A program made the translations under genes and the position numbers. DNA of 64,000 nt from Palsa-504 sp963806335 (GTDB lineage: Bacteria; Actinomycetota; Actinomycetes; Streptosporangiales; Streptosporangiaceae), in contig CAWDXO010000004.1 in assembly GCA_963806335.1 (NCBI GenBank), positions 1-64,000 of the forward strand. Reading direction: 5' to 3'. Shown here piece by piece: positions 7,781 to 15,758 of this stretch. Each line of letters begins with the position of its first letter. Positions within the stretch are counted from its first letter, which is position 1. The notes beneath the pieces were generated by a model. That model did no database searches. It was not told the DNA's origin and was given only the letters and a program-made list of their open reading frames with translations.

Positions 7781-9148
7781 ATGACCGCCGACCAGCCTGA
7801 GACCGAACCGCTCACCGCCGCCGTGCGCGGGGTCCTGCCGTCAGTCCGCGCCGACCTGGAGCGGCTCGTGCGGATCCCTTCGGTGTCGGCGGACCCGGCC
7901 GCCGCGCCGCAGCTGCAGGCCAGCGCCGCCGAGGTCGCCGCGCTGCTGCGCCAGGCGGGCCTGCCCGAGGTCGACGTGCTCGCGGTCGACGGCGGCCAGC
8001 CGGCGGTGCTCGGACGGCGCCCCGGGCCGCCCGGCGCCCCCACCGTCCTGCTGTACGCCCATCACGACGTGCAGCCGCCTGGGCAGCGCGCGGACTGGGA
8101 CAGCGACCCGTTCGAGCCGGCCGTGCGCGACGGGCGGCTCTACGGGCGCGGTACCGCCGATGACAAGGCGGGCATCGCGGTGCACCTGGCGGCGCTGCGG
8201 GCGCACGGCGACCGGCTGCCGGTCGGGGTGACCGTGCTCGTCGAGGGCGAGGAGGAGATCGGCTCGCCGGCGCTAGCGCCGTTCCTGGCTGCCTTCAGGG
8301 ACCGCCTGCAGGCCGACGTGGTGGTCTTCGCCGATGCGGTGAACTGGACGGCGGACGTGCCGGCGCTGACCACTACGCTGCGCGGCGGAACCAGTGTCAT
8401 CGTGGCGGTGCGGACCCTGGACCACGGCGTGCATAGCGGGCTGTACGGCGGCCCGGTCCCGGACGCGCTGACGGCGCTGTGCCGGCTGCTGGCCACCTTG
8501 CACGACGAGCGCGGCGACGTGGCCGTGCCCGGCCTGGTCCGCGGCACCGCGGATCCGCTTGACCTGACCGAAGCGCAGCTGCGGACCGAGGCCGGACTGC
8601 TCGACGGGGTGCGGCTGACCGGCACTGGCGGTCTAACCGAGCGGCTCTGGGCCGCTCCCGCGATCGCCGTGATCGGGATCGACGCGCCGTCGGTGCAGGC
8701 GGCCTCCAACACGCTTATCCCGGCCGCGCGGGCCAAGGTGAGCCTTCGCGTGGCGCCCGGCGACGACGGGGCCCGGGCCCGCGAGGCCCTGGCGGCGCAC
8801 CTGCGGGCGAACGCGCCCTGGGGCGTGCAGGTCACGGTGCAGCCGGGCGCCGTGGCGGCCCCGTACGCCGCGTCGACCGACGGCCGCGCCCACCGGGCCG
8901 CGCGGGCGGCGCTGACCCAGGCCTGGGGCACGCCCGCCATCGACATCGGCGCCGGCGGCTCCATCCCCTTCGTCACCGGCTACGCCGGGGTCTTCCCCGA
9001 CGCCGAGATCCTCGTCACCGGGGTGGAAGACCCCGACACCCGGGCGCACGGCGCCAACGAGAGCCTGAACCTGGCCGTCTTCGAACGAGCCTGCCTGGCC
9101 GAGGCCCTGCTGCTGCGACACCTCGCCGCGCCGGACGATCAGGGGTGA
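7781..9148 (+). CDS. M20 family dipeptidase / metallopeptidase
   Basis: A 455-aa zinc-dependent M20 peptidase. ATG 7781 (MTADQPETEPL) is taken because it begins a normal N-terminus (LVRIPSVSADP). Metal and catalytic segments are intact: LLYAHHDVQPPG, LYGRGTADDKAGI (metal Asp), LVEGEEEIGS (general-base Glu and metal Glu), VVFADAVNW and VTGVEDPDTRAHGANE near the C-terminus. A central dimerisation lid carries the conserved HSGLYGG. Such enzymes hydrolyse dipeptides or acylated amino acids in the cytoplasm. As last gene of the rightward ATP-grasp transcript it may degrade or trim the ligase product. Confidence 0.92.
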   Translation: MTADQPETEPLTAAVRGVLPSVRADLERLVRIPSVSADPAAAPQLQASAAEVAALLRQAGLPEVDVLAVDGGQPAVLGRRPGPPGAPTVLLYAHHDVQPPGQRADWDSDPFEPAVRDGRLYGRGTADDKAGIAVHLAALRAHGDRLPVGVTVLVEGEEEIGSPALAPFLAAFRDRLQADVVVFADAVNWTADVPALTTTLRGGTSVIVAVRTLDHGVHSGLYGGPVPDALTALCRLLATLHDERGDVAVPGLVRGTADPLDLTEAQLRTEAGLLDGVRLTGTGGLTERLWAAPAIAVIGIDAPSVQAASNTLIPAARAKVSLRVAPGDDGARAREALAAHLRANAPWGVQVTVQPGAVAAPYAASTDGRAHRAARAALTQAWGTPAIDIGAGGSIPFVTGYAGVFPDAEILVTGVEDPDTRAHGANESLNLAVFERACLAEALLLRHLAAPDDQG

Positions 9149-9166
9149 CCGCCACACGCACCCATG

Positions 9167-9203
9167 TCCGTTCGGAAATTTCAAAATCTTTTAGGCCGAA
9201 CGG
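9167..9203. terminator. Possible bidirectional terminator between convergent genes
   Basis: An inverted repeat CCGTTCGG (9168-9175) and CCGAACGG (9196-9203) encloses a 20-nt A/T-rich loop (AAATTTCAAAATCTTTTA). It lies between the convergent ends of the M20 gene and the GT87-like gene, whose TAA stop (9191-9193) falls in the loop. The stem is short and the loop long, so terminator function is tentative. Confidence 0.35.
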
Positions 9204-10480
9204 TCCGTCGTGCGTGCTCCAGCCTGGCTGGCTGCCGGCGCGGGGAGTACGGCAGCGGGAAATAGCGCGCCACGGCCCGGACGTCGTACGCCCCGGTCGC
9301 CGGAGATTATCCGCCAGCAGGACAGGGCGGCAGCGAGGACCAGGAGCATGTTGCGCGCCGCCAGGACGCCGGTGGCCACGTCGGATCCGGAGAGCAGGCT
9401 GAGCCACCCGATCGGGAAGATCAGCTGGGTGAGACCGGCCGCGGCCAGCACGGCCAGCGCCACCGGCCGCTGCGTTGTCCGTCCGGTGGCCAGGCACGCC
9501 GCGGCGAGGCCGGTGACCCACAGCAGGTACTGCGGGCTGAGTACCGGGCTGACCACCAGGAACAGCAGCGTCGCGGCCAGCGGCGCGTCAGTGAGGAACT
9601 CCGGCCGCCACCTGAGGTGGCCGGAGGCGATGAGCAGCCGCCAGCCGAGCACCGCCGCCGTGACCAGGACCAGGCCCAGGCGGGACGCGTCCTGCGCGAG
9701 CGCGACGTGCGCCCCGCTGAGCTGGTACGCGCCGAACCGGAACAGCAGCGTCCCGTGCCAGCCGGCTTGCCGTCCGATCATGAACGGCGTCGCCGCGACC
9801 GATTCGATCTCCACGCCGCGTGCGGCCTGGTGGGCGAGGAAACTCGCCGTCTGGCTGCCGAACAGGACGCAGGCCGCGGCGAGTACGGCCCCGGCGGCGG
9901 CCAGGCCGCGGCGGCACTGGCCGGGAGCCATCCCGGCCAGCGCCGTGACCGGCCATACCTTGATCGCCGCGCCCGCTCCGGCTAGGGCACCACGGACGAC
10001 ACCGCGGCCGGTCAGGCACACGGCGGCGACGGAAAGCGCGACCGCGACCGTATCGAACCTGGTGACGGTGACCGCGCCGAGCACCGGTACGCCGCACACC
10101 CAGTACCAGGCCCCGGCCGGGGATCCGCCGCGCCGGCCCCGCGCGCCCAGCACGAGGGTGGTGGCCAGGTCGCAGCCGATGGCCAGGAACACGAAGCTAC
10201 TCACGTAACCGCCGGGCAGGTGCCCGGGCAGCCAGAAGACCACGCCCGCGCCGGGCGGATACTGCCACATCGGATCGGCCAGCGGAAACCTGCCGTGGGA
10301 GAAACAGCAGGTGTACCACCGCTGGTAGATGCCGACGTCGCCGTCCGCGCCCGGGGCCGTGGCGACCAGGTAAAGGGCCGTCCGCGTCGCGAGCCATACC
10401 GCCCACAGCGCGGCCTGCGGCGGTGCTCTTCCGCCAGGTTCGCGACTCGCGGTTCCCCGCTGCTTGCGGGTAAGGGCCAT
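9191..10480 (-). CDS. GT87/DUF2029-like polytopic membrane protein
   Basis: A 429-aa integral membrane protein with about ten hydrophobic segments spread along its length, for example WLATRTALYLVATA, FVFLAIGCDLATTLVLG and LLFLVVSPVLSPQYLLWVTG. The N-terminal loop IYQRWY and the later SPVLSPQYLLWV resemble the GT87/DUF2029 mannosyltransferase-like family, which uses polyprenyl-phosphate sugars at the membrane. I am confident of the membrane class and less so of catalysis. It is a lone gene, convergent with the M20 gene and divergent from the AAA gene; ATG at 10480. Confidence 0.75.
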   Translation of the reverse strand: MALTRKQRGTASREPGGRAPPQAALWAVWLATRTALYLVATAPGADGDVGIYQRWYTCCFSHGRFPLADPMWQYPPGAGVVFWLPGHLPGGYVSSFVFLAIGCDLATTLVLGARGRRGGSPAGAWYWVCGVPVLGAVTVTRFDTVAVALSVAAVCLTGRGVVRGALAGAGAAIKVWPVTALAGMAPGQCRRGLAAAGAVLAAACVLFGSQTASFLAHQAARGVEIESVAATPFMIGRQAGWHGTLLFRFGAYQLSGAHVALAQDASRLGLVLVTAAVLGWRLLIASGHLRWRPEFLTDAPLAATLLFLVVSPVLSPQYLLWVTGLAAACLATGRTTQRPVALAVLAAAGLTQLIFPIGWLSLLSGSDVATGVLAARNMLLVLAAALSCWRIISGDRGVRRPGRGALFPAAVLPAPAASQAGARTTDRSA

Positions 10481-10545
10481 GCCCTAAGGATGCCAAGTGG
10501 CGGTATCAGTCAGGTATCGACGGCTACCGCTCCCGCCGAAACGGA

Positions 10546-10595
10546 ATGAAACTGGGCTTTCAGCACCCAGCAGCGTGCTGGAACCGGCGTCTCGG
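10546..10595. repeat. 50-bp palindromic repeat, copy A (decayed)
   Basis: The left arm ATGAAACTGGGCTTTCAGCAC (first 20 bases 10546-10565) is followed by an 8-nt loop and a right arm starting GTGCTGGAACC at 10575. The outer half of the right arm has diverged. The same 21-8-21 layout occurs at 24065-24114 and 29251-29300. Here the left arm also opens a 39-codon frame (10546-10665) whose end, LLRRLLAELGFSVTELWA, looks protein-like, but I see no ribosome binding site. The element sits in the 267-bp gap between divergent genes. Confidence 0.7.
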
Positions 10596-10747
10596 CATTT
10601 CGCTGCCGCTGCTGCGGCGGCTGCTGGCCGAGCTCGGGTTCAGTGTCACGGAGCTGTGGGCCTGAGCCGGGCGCGTGAACGGGGCTGGCGCGGCGATGGC
10701 GCACTACCCTGTAATAAGCGAACAGGCCGAATCGACCGGACGGATGC

Positions 10748-12049
10748 ATGGAACCCGAACCCACCGTGCTGGACAGCCTCCGCAAGGCGGTCGACGTCAT
10801 GCCCGACGACGTGCCGCTCCGCCTGCACCTGGCGACGCTGCTGCTGGCCGCGGGCCAGCAGGACGAAGCCATCAGGCAGCTAGGCGCCGTCCTGCAGCGC
10901 GATCCGGGCAACGCGCAGGCACTGAGCCTGCTGCGGGAGCCGGGCGGCGCGCGGGAGCCGGGTCCGGCTCCGGCGGCCGCGGCCGCGGACACCCCGGGGC
11001 AGGGCGGTCCGGCCGAGGGCGGTCCCGGCGAGGGGCCGGACGGAAACGGCAAGAAGCAGCACTACGACTGGTCGCAGGCCGAAGACGAGCTGCGTGACGT
11101 GCTGCCCGCCATGTTCGTCGGCGAGGGTGACGCGGCGGACTCGGCTTCCGCGGGCATCGACGAAGCGGACGCCTACGACCCCGAGCACGCCGGCCTCATG
11201 CTGGCGGACGTCGCCGGGATGACCGAGGTCAAGGAGCGGCTCGAGGCGGCGTTCCTGGCCCCGATGCGCAACCCGGACCTGCGCCGGCTGTACGGCAAGT
11301 CGCTGCGCGGCGGCCTGCTGCTTTACGGGCCGCCGGGATGCGGCAAGACGTTCATCGCCCGCGCGGTCGCGGGCGAGCTTGGCGCCCGGTTCATCGCGGT
11401 GTCATTCGCGGACATCATCGACATGTTCGTCGGGCAGAGCGAGCGGAACATCCACGAGCTGTTCGAGGTGGCCAGGCGGAACGCGCCGTGCGTGCTGTTC
11501 CTCGACGAGGTGGACGCGATCGGGCAGAAGCGGTCGCAGCTGCGGCACACCCCGATGCGCAGCGCGGTCAACCAGCTGCTCCTCGAGCTGGACGACATCT
11601 CGGGTAACAACGAGGGCGTCTTCTTGCTGGCGGCCACCAACCACCCGTGGGACGTGGACAGCGCGCTGCGCAGGCCCGGCCGTTTCGACCGGACGCTGCT
11701 GGTCCTGCCGCCTGACACCGCCGCGCGGGAGGGAGTGTTCCGCTACCACCTGAAGGACCGCCCGGTCGCGGGCATTGACCTGGCCAAGCTGGCCAGGCAG
11801 ACCGACGGCTATTCAGGCGCCGACATAGCGCACATCTGCGAGACGGCCGCCGAACGGGCCCTGATGGATTCGGTCCGCCGCGGCGAGCCGCGGATGATCG
11901 GCACGCCAGATCTTGAGGCCGCCATCGCCGAGGTCAAGCCGTCGCTGGGCGCCTGGTTCGATACAGCCCGCAACGTGGCGCTGTTCGCCAACGAGGGGGG
12001 TACCTACGACGATCTGGCCGCCTACTTGCGCAAGCGCCGCCTGATTTGA
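10748..12049 (+). CDS. AAA+ ATPase with N-terminal TPR-like region
   Basis: A 433-aa ATPase of the classical AAA (FtsH/Cdc48/Vps4-like) type. Residues 1-65 form a TPR-like helical pair (LHLATLLLAAGQQDEAIRQL). Residues 65-140 are a Pro/Gly/Ala-rich linker. The AAA module follows with Walker A GPPGCGKT (194-201), Walker B LFLDEVDAIG (about 252), an arginine-finger region (LRRPGRFDR) and a lid domain (TDGYSGADIAHICE). There is no protease domain and only one AAA domain. It probably remodels or unfolds client proteins in the cytoplasm. The TPR membrane protein follows after 10 nt, suggesting a two-gene operon in which that protein may recruit the ATPase. Confidence 0.88.
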   Translation: MEPEPTVLDSLRKAVDVMPDDVPLRLHLATLLLAAGQQDEAIRQLGAVLQRDPGNAQALSLLREPGGAREPGPAPAAAAADTPGQGGPAEGGPGEGPDGNGKKQHYDWSQAEDELRDVLPAMFVGEGDAADSASAGIDEADAYDPEHAGLMLADVAGMTEVKERLEAAFLAPMRNPDLRRLYGKSLRGGLLLYGPPGCGKTFIARAVAGELGARFIAVSFADIIDMFVGQSERNIHELFEVARRNAPCVLFLDEVDAIGQKRSQLRHTPMRSAVNQLLLELDDISGNNEGVFLLAATNHPWDVDSALRRPGRFDRTLLVLPPDTAAREGVFRYHLKDRPVAGIDLAKLARQTDGYSGADIAHICETAAERALMDSVRRGEPRMIGTPDLEAAIAEVKPSLGAWFDTARNVALFANEGGTYDDLAAYLRKRRLI

Positions 12050-12059
12050 GCCGGCGCCG

Positions 12060-13094
12060 GTGATCGAGCTCAGGACCGCGCTGGCCCGGGCTTCCGCCAT
12101 GCTCGACGTGCGGCGCTTCGACGAGGCGTCCGAGCTGCTGGCCCGCGTGGTTTCCGCGGAACCGGAGAGCAGCCGGGCCTGGTGCCTGATGGCCCGCGCG
12201 CACCTGGGCGCGGATCGCTACGCGGACGCGGTCACCGCCGCCAACCGGGCGGTAGCCCTGGACCCGGCCGACGAGTGGCCGCACCGGCTGGCCAGCAACG
12301 CCCTGGTCCACCTGGGTAAATTGCCGGATGCGCTGCGGGCGGCCTACGAGGCGGCCCGGCTCGCGCCGAGCTACTGGCAGACGCACGTCTGCGTGGCCCA
12401 GGCCGCCCTGGCCGCCCAGCGGCTCGACATCGCCACCGAGGCGGCGGCCCGGGCCCGGTCCCTGGCCCCGAATGAGCCGGATGTCCACTTCCTATCCGGC
12501 AAGGTGAGCCTGGCGCGCGGCGACCTGGCGGAGGCGCGTGAGCATCAGGAACGCGCCCTCACGCTCGATCCCGCGCACAGCGGCGCGATGAACGAGCTCG
12601 GCCGGATCAGGCTCAGGCGGCACGACACGGCCGGCGCGATCAGGCACTTCATCAACGCGGCCCGCGCCACCCCGGGCGAGCGCATCTACAGCAGGAACAT
12701 CGACGTGGTGTTGCTGCGCACGGTGTCCAGGACGATCTACGTGTTCACGCTTATCGCGCTGGTCCTGATCTGGGTTCCCGCGGTCACCCATGTGGACCGG
12801 CTGCCGTTCGTGATCGGCCTCGGCGTGCTGGCCGTCGTCACCGCGGGGTGCTTCGCCTGGATGGTGCTGCGGCTGCCACGTGAGGCGCGGCTGATGGTCC
12901 GCCGGACCGTGCGCGCCCCGCGGGTCGCCGCGGCGCTCGCCCTAGCCGTGGGCGGGGTGACCGTCGCGTTCGGCCTGGTCGCCTTCACTCCCGCCGGCGA
13001 CCTGGCCCCGGTGCTGCCGGTCGCGGTCGTCATCACCGTCGCCGCCCGGCTGGCGGCGTTCGCGGCCCTCCGCGCCGCGGCGAGAAAGCACTAG
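12060..13094 (+). CDS. TPR-containing membrane protein
   Basis: A 344-aa protein with GTG start 10 nt after the AAA gene. Residues 1-210 hold about five tetratricopeptide-like helix pairs (ARAHLGADRYADAVTAANRA; ALTLDPAHSGAMNELGR). The C-terminal third has four hydrophobic segments (TIYVFTLIALVLIWVPAV, FVIGLGVLAVVTAGCFAWMV, ALALAVGGVTVAFGLVAF and VAVVITVAARLAAFAAL). This layout suggests a cytoplasmic adaptor anchored to the membrane. Its pairing with a TPR-tagged AAA ATPase implies a shared complex; that is inference from gene order. Confidence 0.8.
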   Translation: MIELRTALARASAMLDVRRFDEASELLARVVSAEPESSRAWCLMARAHLGADRYADAVTAANRAVALDPADEWPHRLASNALVHLGKLPDALRAAYEAARLAPSYWQTHVCVAQAALAAQRLDIATEAAARARSLAPNEPDVHFLSGKVSLARGDLAEAREHQERALTLDPAHSGAMNELGRIRLRRHDTAGAIRHFINAARATPGERIYSRNIDVVLLRTVSRTIYVFTLIALVLIWVPAVTHVDRLPFVIGLGVLAVVTAGCFAWMVLRLPREARLMVRRTVRAPRVAAALALAVGGVTVAFGLVAFTPAGDLAPVLPVAVVITVAARLAAFAALRAAARKH

Positions 13095-13123
13095 CCGCCG
13101 GGCGGCGCGGATTCTGCTTCACT

Positions 13124-14530
13124 ATGGGCATGCATCCGAACGACCGTTCACGTCTGACGTTCATGGTCCGTTACGCCACTCGTCACCCAGACCGCATCGT
13201 GCCGCACGCTCGCCGCCTGGCCCGGGACACGGTGCTGCGACTGAAGAGCCGTGACCACGTGAGCTACTACCGCGCGGTAATGAAATCGGACGCGGCCCGC
13301 AGCGACGAAGGCGCGGTCGGCAGCCACACGCACGAATCCTGGCTGAAACTCGGCCAGCTGCAGTTCGACTACCTTGTCTCGCACGGCCTCAAGCCGGGCA
13401 TGCGGATGCTCGAGATCGGCTGCGGGAACCTGCGCGCGGGCCGCCTGTTCATCGATCACCTGGACGCGGGCGACTACTACGGGATCGACATCTCCCCCGA
13501 CATCCTGCTCGCCGCGCAGCGCACGCTGGCCGAGACCGGCCTGCAGGGCAGGCTGCCGCACCTGACCCTGGTCAACGACCTGAAGCTAGCGTTTCTCCCC
13601 TCGGGGTACTTCGACGTGGTGCACGCGCACAGCGTGTTCTCGCATTCTCCGGCCGAAGTTATCGAGGAGTGCCTCGCGCACGTCGGACGAGTGATGAAGC
13701 CCGGCGGCTTCTTCGACTTCACCTTCGACCGGACCGACGGCGCCGAGCACCACGTGCTGCGCGAGGACTTCTACTACCGGACCGAGACCCTCGTGGCACT
13801 GGCCGGCCGCTACGGCCTGGCCGGCCAGTTCATGACCGACTGGGAAGGACTGCCGCACCAGCAATCCAAGCTACGCGTCACCCGCCCAGCTGAGTTACGA
13901 TACATCTCGTTCAGGGAAGCGGCTGGAAGGGAAGGCGATGGAGGCGACCGACGGGTCCTCGAAGACGGTGCGGGCGAAGCGGGTCGGCGGGGAGGCGAGC
14001 GGCATGGCAAGATGGGCGCCGTGACGTGGAAAGCCCCGGACGTGGAACGGCCGCAAGGGCCGCTGACCGGACCCGAACGACCCATGCTGCAGGCCTTCCT
14101 TGACGGGCACCGGGCGACGCTGCTCTACAAGTGCGCCGGGCTGACCGGCGAGCAGCTCGCCGGGCACGCCGTGCCGCCCTCCGGGCTGTCCCTGCTGGGG
14201 CTGATCCGGCACATGACGAAGGTCGAGCGCACCTGGTTCCGCCAGCGGTTCGCGGGCGAGCCCGTCGACTCTCCCTTCGGCGCCGACCGGACGGCCGATT
14301 TCGAGCAGGTCGACCCGGCCCGCGCCGCCGCCGACTACGCCCGCCTGACCGAGGAATTCAAACTGGCCGACGCGGCCGTGGCCAACGCGTCCCTGGACGA
14401 CACCTTCACCCACGACGGCGAGCTCATGTCGCTGCGCCTGATCTACCTGCACATGATCGAGGAATACGCCCGGCATCTCGGCCATGCCGACCTGCTCCGC
14501 GAGCAGATCGACGGCGCCACCGGCGAATAA
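13124..14530 (+). CDS. SAM methyltransferase joined in frame to a DinB/DUF664-like domain
   Basis: One uninterrupted 468-codon frame. Residues about 40-265 form a class I methyltransferase: motif I MLEIGCGNLRAGR, acidic loop YYGIDISPD, and motif IV-like FDVVHAHSVFSHSP. Residues about 300-468 match DinB/DUF664 proteins (LDGHRATLLYKCAGLTGEQL and IRHMTKVERTWF with a metal-type His; LHMIEEYARHLGHADLL with two more). The join (about 266-298) is Gly/Arg/Glu-rich and looks like untranslated spacer read in frame. An internal GTG at 14021 opens exactly at the expected start of a stand-alone DUF664 protein. So this is either a true fusion or two genes whose intervening stop has been lost. Confidence 0.7.
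   Translation: MGMHPNDRSRLTFMVRYATRHPDRIVPHARRLARDTVLRLKSRDHVSYYRAVMKSDAARSDEGAVGSHTHESWLKLGQLQFDYLVSHGLKPGMRMLEIGCGNLRAGRLFIDHLDAGDYYGIDISPDILLAAQRTLAETGLQGRLPHLTLVNDLKLAFLPSGYFDVVHAHSVFSHSPAEVIEECLAHVGRVMKPGGFFDFTFDRTDGAEHHVLREDFYYRTETLVALAGRYGLAGQFMTDWEGLPHQQSKLRVTRPAELRYISFREAAGREGDGGDRRVLEDGAGEAGRRGGERHGKMGAVTWKAPDVERPQGPLTGPERPMLQAFLDGHRATLLYKCAGLTGEQLAGHAVPPSGLSLLGLIRHMTKVERTWFRQRFAGEPVDSPFGADRTADFEQVDPARAAADYARLTEEFKLADAAVANASLDDTFTHDGELMSLRLIYLHMIEEYARHLGHADLLREQIDGATGE
14021..14530 (+). CDS. DinB/DUF664 protein (alternative separate start)
   Basis: If translated independently, GTG 14021 gives a 169-aa protein beginning VTWKAPDVERPQGPLTG, the usual opening of DUF664 family members. 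These four-helix DinB-fold proteins include thiol-dependent metalloenzymes. The three His positions expected for a divalent metal (in IRHMTKVE, and in LHMIEEYARHLGH) are present. A 27-codon frame beginning at 13938 ends in a GTGA overlap with this GTG, which would allow coupled initiation. It is offered as an alternative reading of the distal part of the methyltransferase frame. Confidence 0.5.
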   Translation: MTWKAPDVERPQGPLTGPERPMLQAFLDGHRATLLYKCAGLTGEQLAGHAVPPSGLSLLGLIRHMTKVERTWFRQRFAGEPVDSPFGADRTADFEQVDPARAAADYARLTEEFKLADAAVANASLDDTFTHDGELMSLRLIYLHMIEEYARHLGHADLLREQIDGATGE

Positions 14531-14549
14531 CCACCTGTGAGCCGCCTGG

Positions 14550-15755
14550 TCACCACGCCGCGGCCACGAAGGTTACGCCCGGCGTGGCGCCCGGCAGGGC
14601 GGTGAAGACGCCGTGGTCGATCCGGCCGAACGCGAAAGCCTGGACGAGCACGTGGTTTCCCGTGGGGTCGACCGACAGCACGGCGCAGCCCCCGTCGAGG
14701 CGGTCCTGGCCGCCTAGGCTGGTATAACGGAGGGTCTGCGTGCGGAGCACCCGGAGCAGCCGTCCGTCGGCGGCCGACAACTCGATGATCTTGGCGGTGA
14801 CGCTGCCCGGCTGATGGCCGGGCGGGGCGGTGTCGTGGCAGGCGGCCGCGACGATCTCACGGCCGCCCGAGGCGATCATGGCTGACCCGATGCCAGGAAT
14901 GGCGGTCCGGAAGGGGATCAGCCGGGACGCCAGCAGGTTCCCGCCGGCCGAGGACGCGTCGAGTTCCCGGACCCCGACGATGACGGCCGCGCCCGGCTGC
15001 TGGGGAGGGCTGTGCCACCAGGTGACGGTGATCATCCGGTCGCCACCCGCCCACGAAGGCGCCCCGGGCCAGTAGGCGGTGTCGCCGCGGGCCAGCCATG
15101 TCCGGGTGCCGCCCGTCTCGAGGTTGATGACCTCGACGCCGCCGTAGGGCCTGAAGCCCGCCGCGGGACCGTCGTACTCCAGGGACAGGGCGAGCAGGGT
15201 GCCGTCCGGGGACAATGCCATGCCCGTGAGGAGCGGCGCGTTCGCGAGAACCACCGGCAACTCGATCAGCTGTCCCCGCTGGCCGTCCGGGGAGATCAGC
15301 AGGCGGAAGAAGCGGAATTCGGCGGTACCGGCGATAGCGGTCCGGCCCAGGCCGGCCGCGATGACGAAGCTGCGGTCGTCCGCCGCGGCGGTAACGGACC
15401 AGGCGGCGGCGTCGGTCAGACTCGGTACCTGGACCGTGCCGGTCACGGTACCGTCGGCGGACTCGCGCACGACGGCCGCCAGGCCCGCGGCGGATCGGGT
15501 GACCGTGACGTAGTAACGCGGCATGGCGCCGGTGACCGGCGCCGGCGCGGCGGGCCGCGGGCCGGCCGTCATGCCAGCGAGCAGCGCGGCGACGGCGACG
15601 ATGGCCACCACGGCGACGGCGACGGCGGCCGGGAGCAGGCGCCCGCGCCAGCCATGTCTACGGGCGGGGACGCGGAGCGGACGGAGCTGTTCCGGTTTCA
15701 CCTGGTCCGTGACGCGCTTGAGCTCGGCGCGCAGTAGCTGCTCGAAGGGAGGCAT
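14550..15755 (-). CDS. Membrane-anchored beta-propeller-like protein paired with ECF sigma factor
   Basis: A 401-aa protein. Residues 1-45 are basic and cytoplasmic (FEQLLRAELKRVTDQVKPEQL). Residues about 46-66 are a single transmembrane helix (LLPAAVAVAVVAIVAVAALLAG). The remainder is extracytoplasmic and built of WD/TolB-like strands (LSPDGTLLALSLEYDG; GGVEVINLETGGTRTWL). The gene begins 3 nt after the stop of the SigE-like sigma factor, the position commonly used by anti-sigma or sensor partners. No zinc anti-sigma HxxxCxxC motif is visible, so an anti-sigma role is inference from topology and location. Confidence 0.7.
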   Translation of the reverse strand: MPPFEQLLRAELKRVTDQVKPEQLRPLRVPARRHGWRGRLLPAAVAVAVVAIVAVAALLAGMTAGPRPAAPAPVTGAMPRYYVTVTRSAAGLAAVVRESADGTVTGTVQVPSLTDAAAWSVTAAADDRSFVIAAGLGRTAIAGTAEFRFFRLLISPDGQRGQLIELPVVLANAPLLTGMALSPDGTLLALSLEYDGPAAGFRPYGGVEVINLETGGTRTWLARGDTAYWPGAPSWAGGDRMITVTWWHSPPQQPGAAVIVGVRELDASSAGGNLLASRLIPFRTAIPGIGSAMIASGGREIVAAACHDTAPPGHQPGSVTAKIIELSAADGRLLRVLRTQTLRYTSLGGQDRLDGGCAVLSVDPTGNHVLVQAFAFGRIDHGVFTALPGATPGVTFVAAAW

Positions 15756-15758
15756 GCC

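Noticed and set aside
9145..9402. Plus-strand frame across the M20/GT87 junction
   Set aside because: It begins inside the M20 stop region, crosses a likely terminator and overlaps the antisense membrane protein without any protein-like feature.
13938..14023. 27-codon frame ending in a GTGA overlap with the DinB start
   Set aside because: It is short, Gly/Arg-rich and lies in the unconserved join; probably chance, though it could support coupled initiation.
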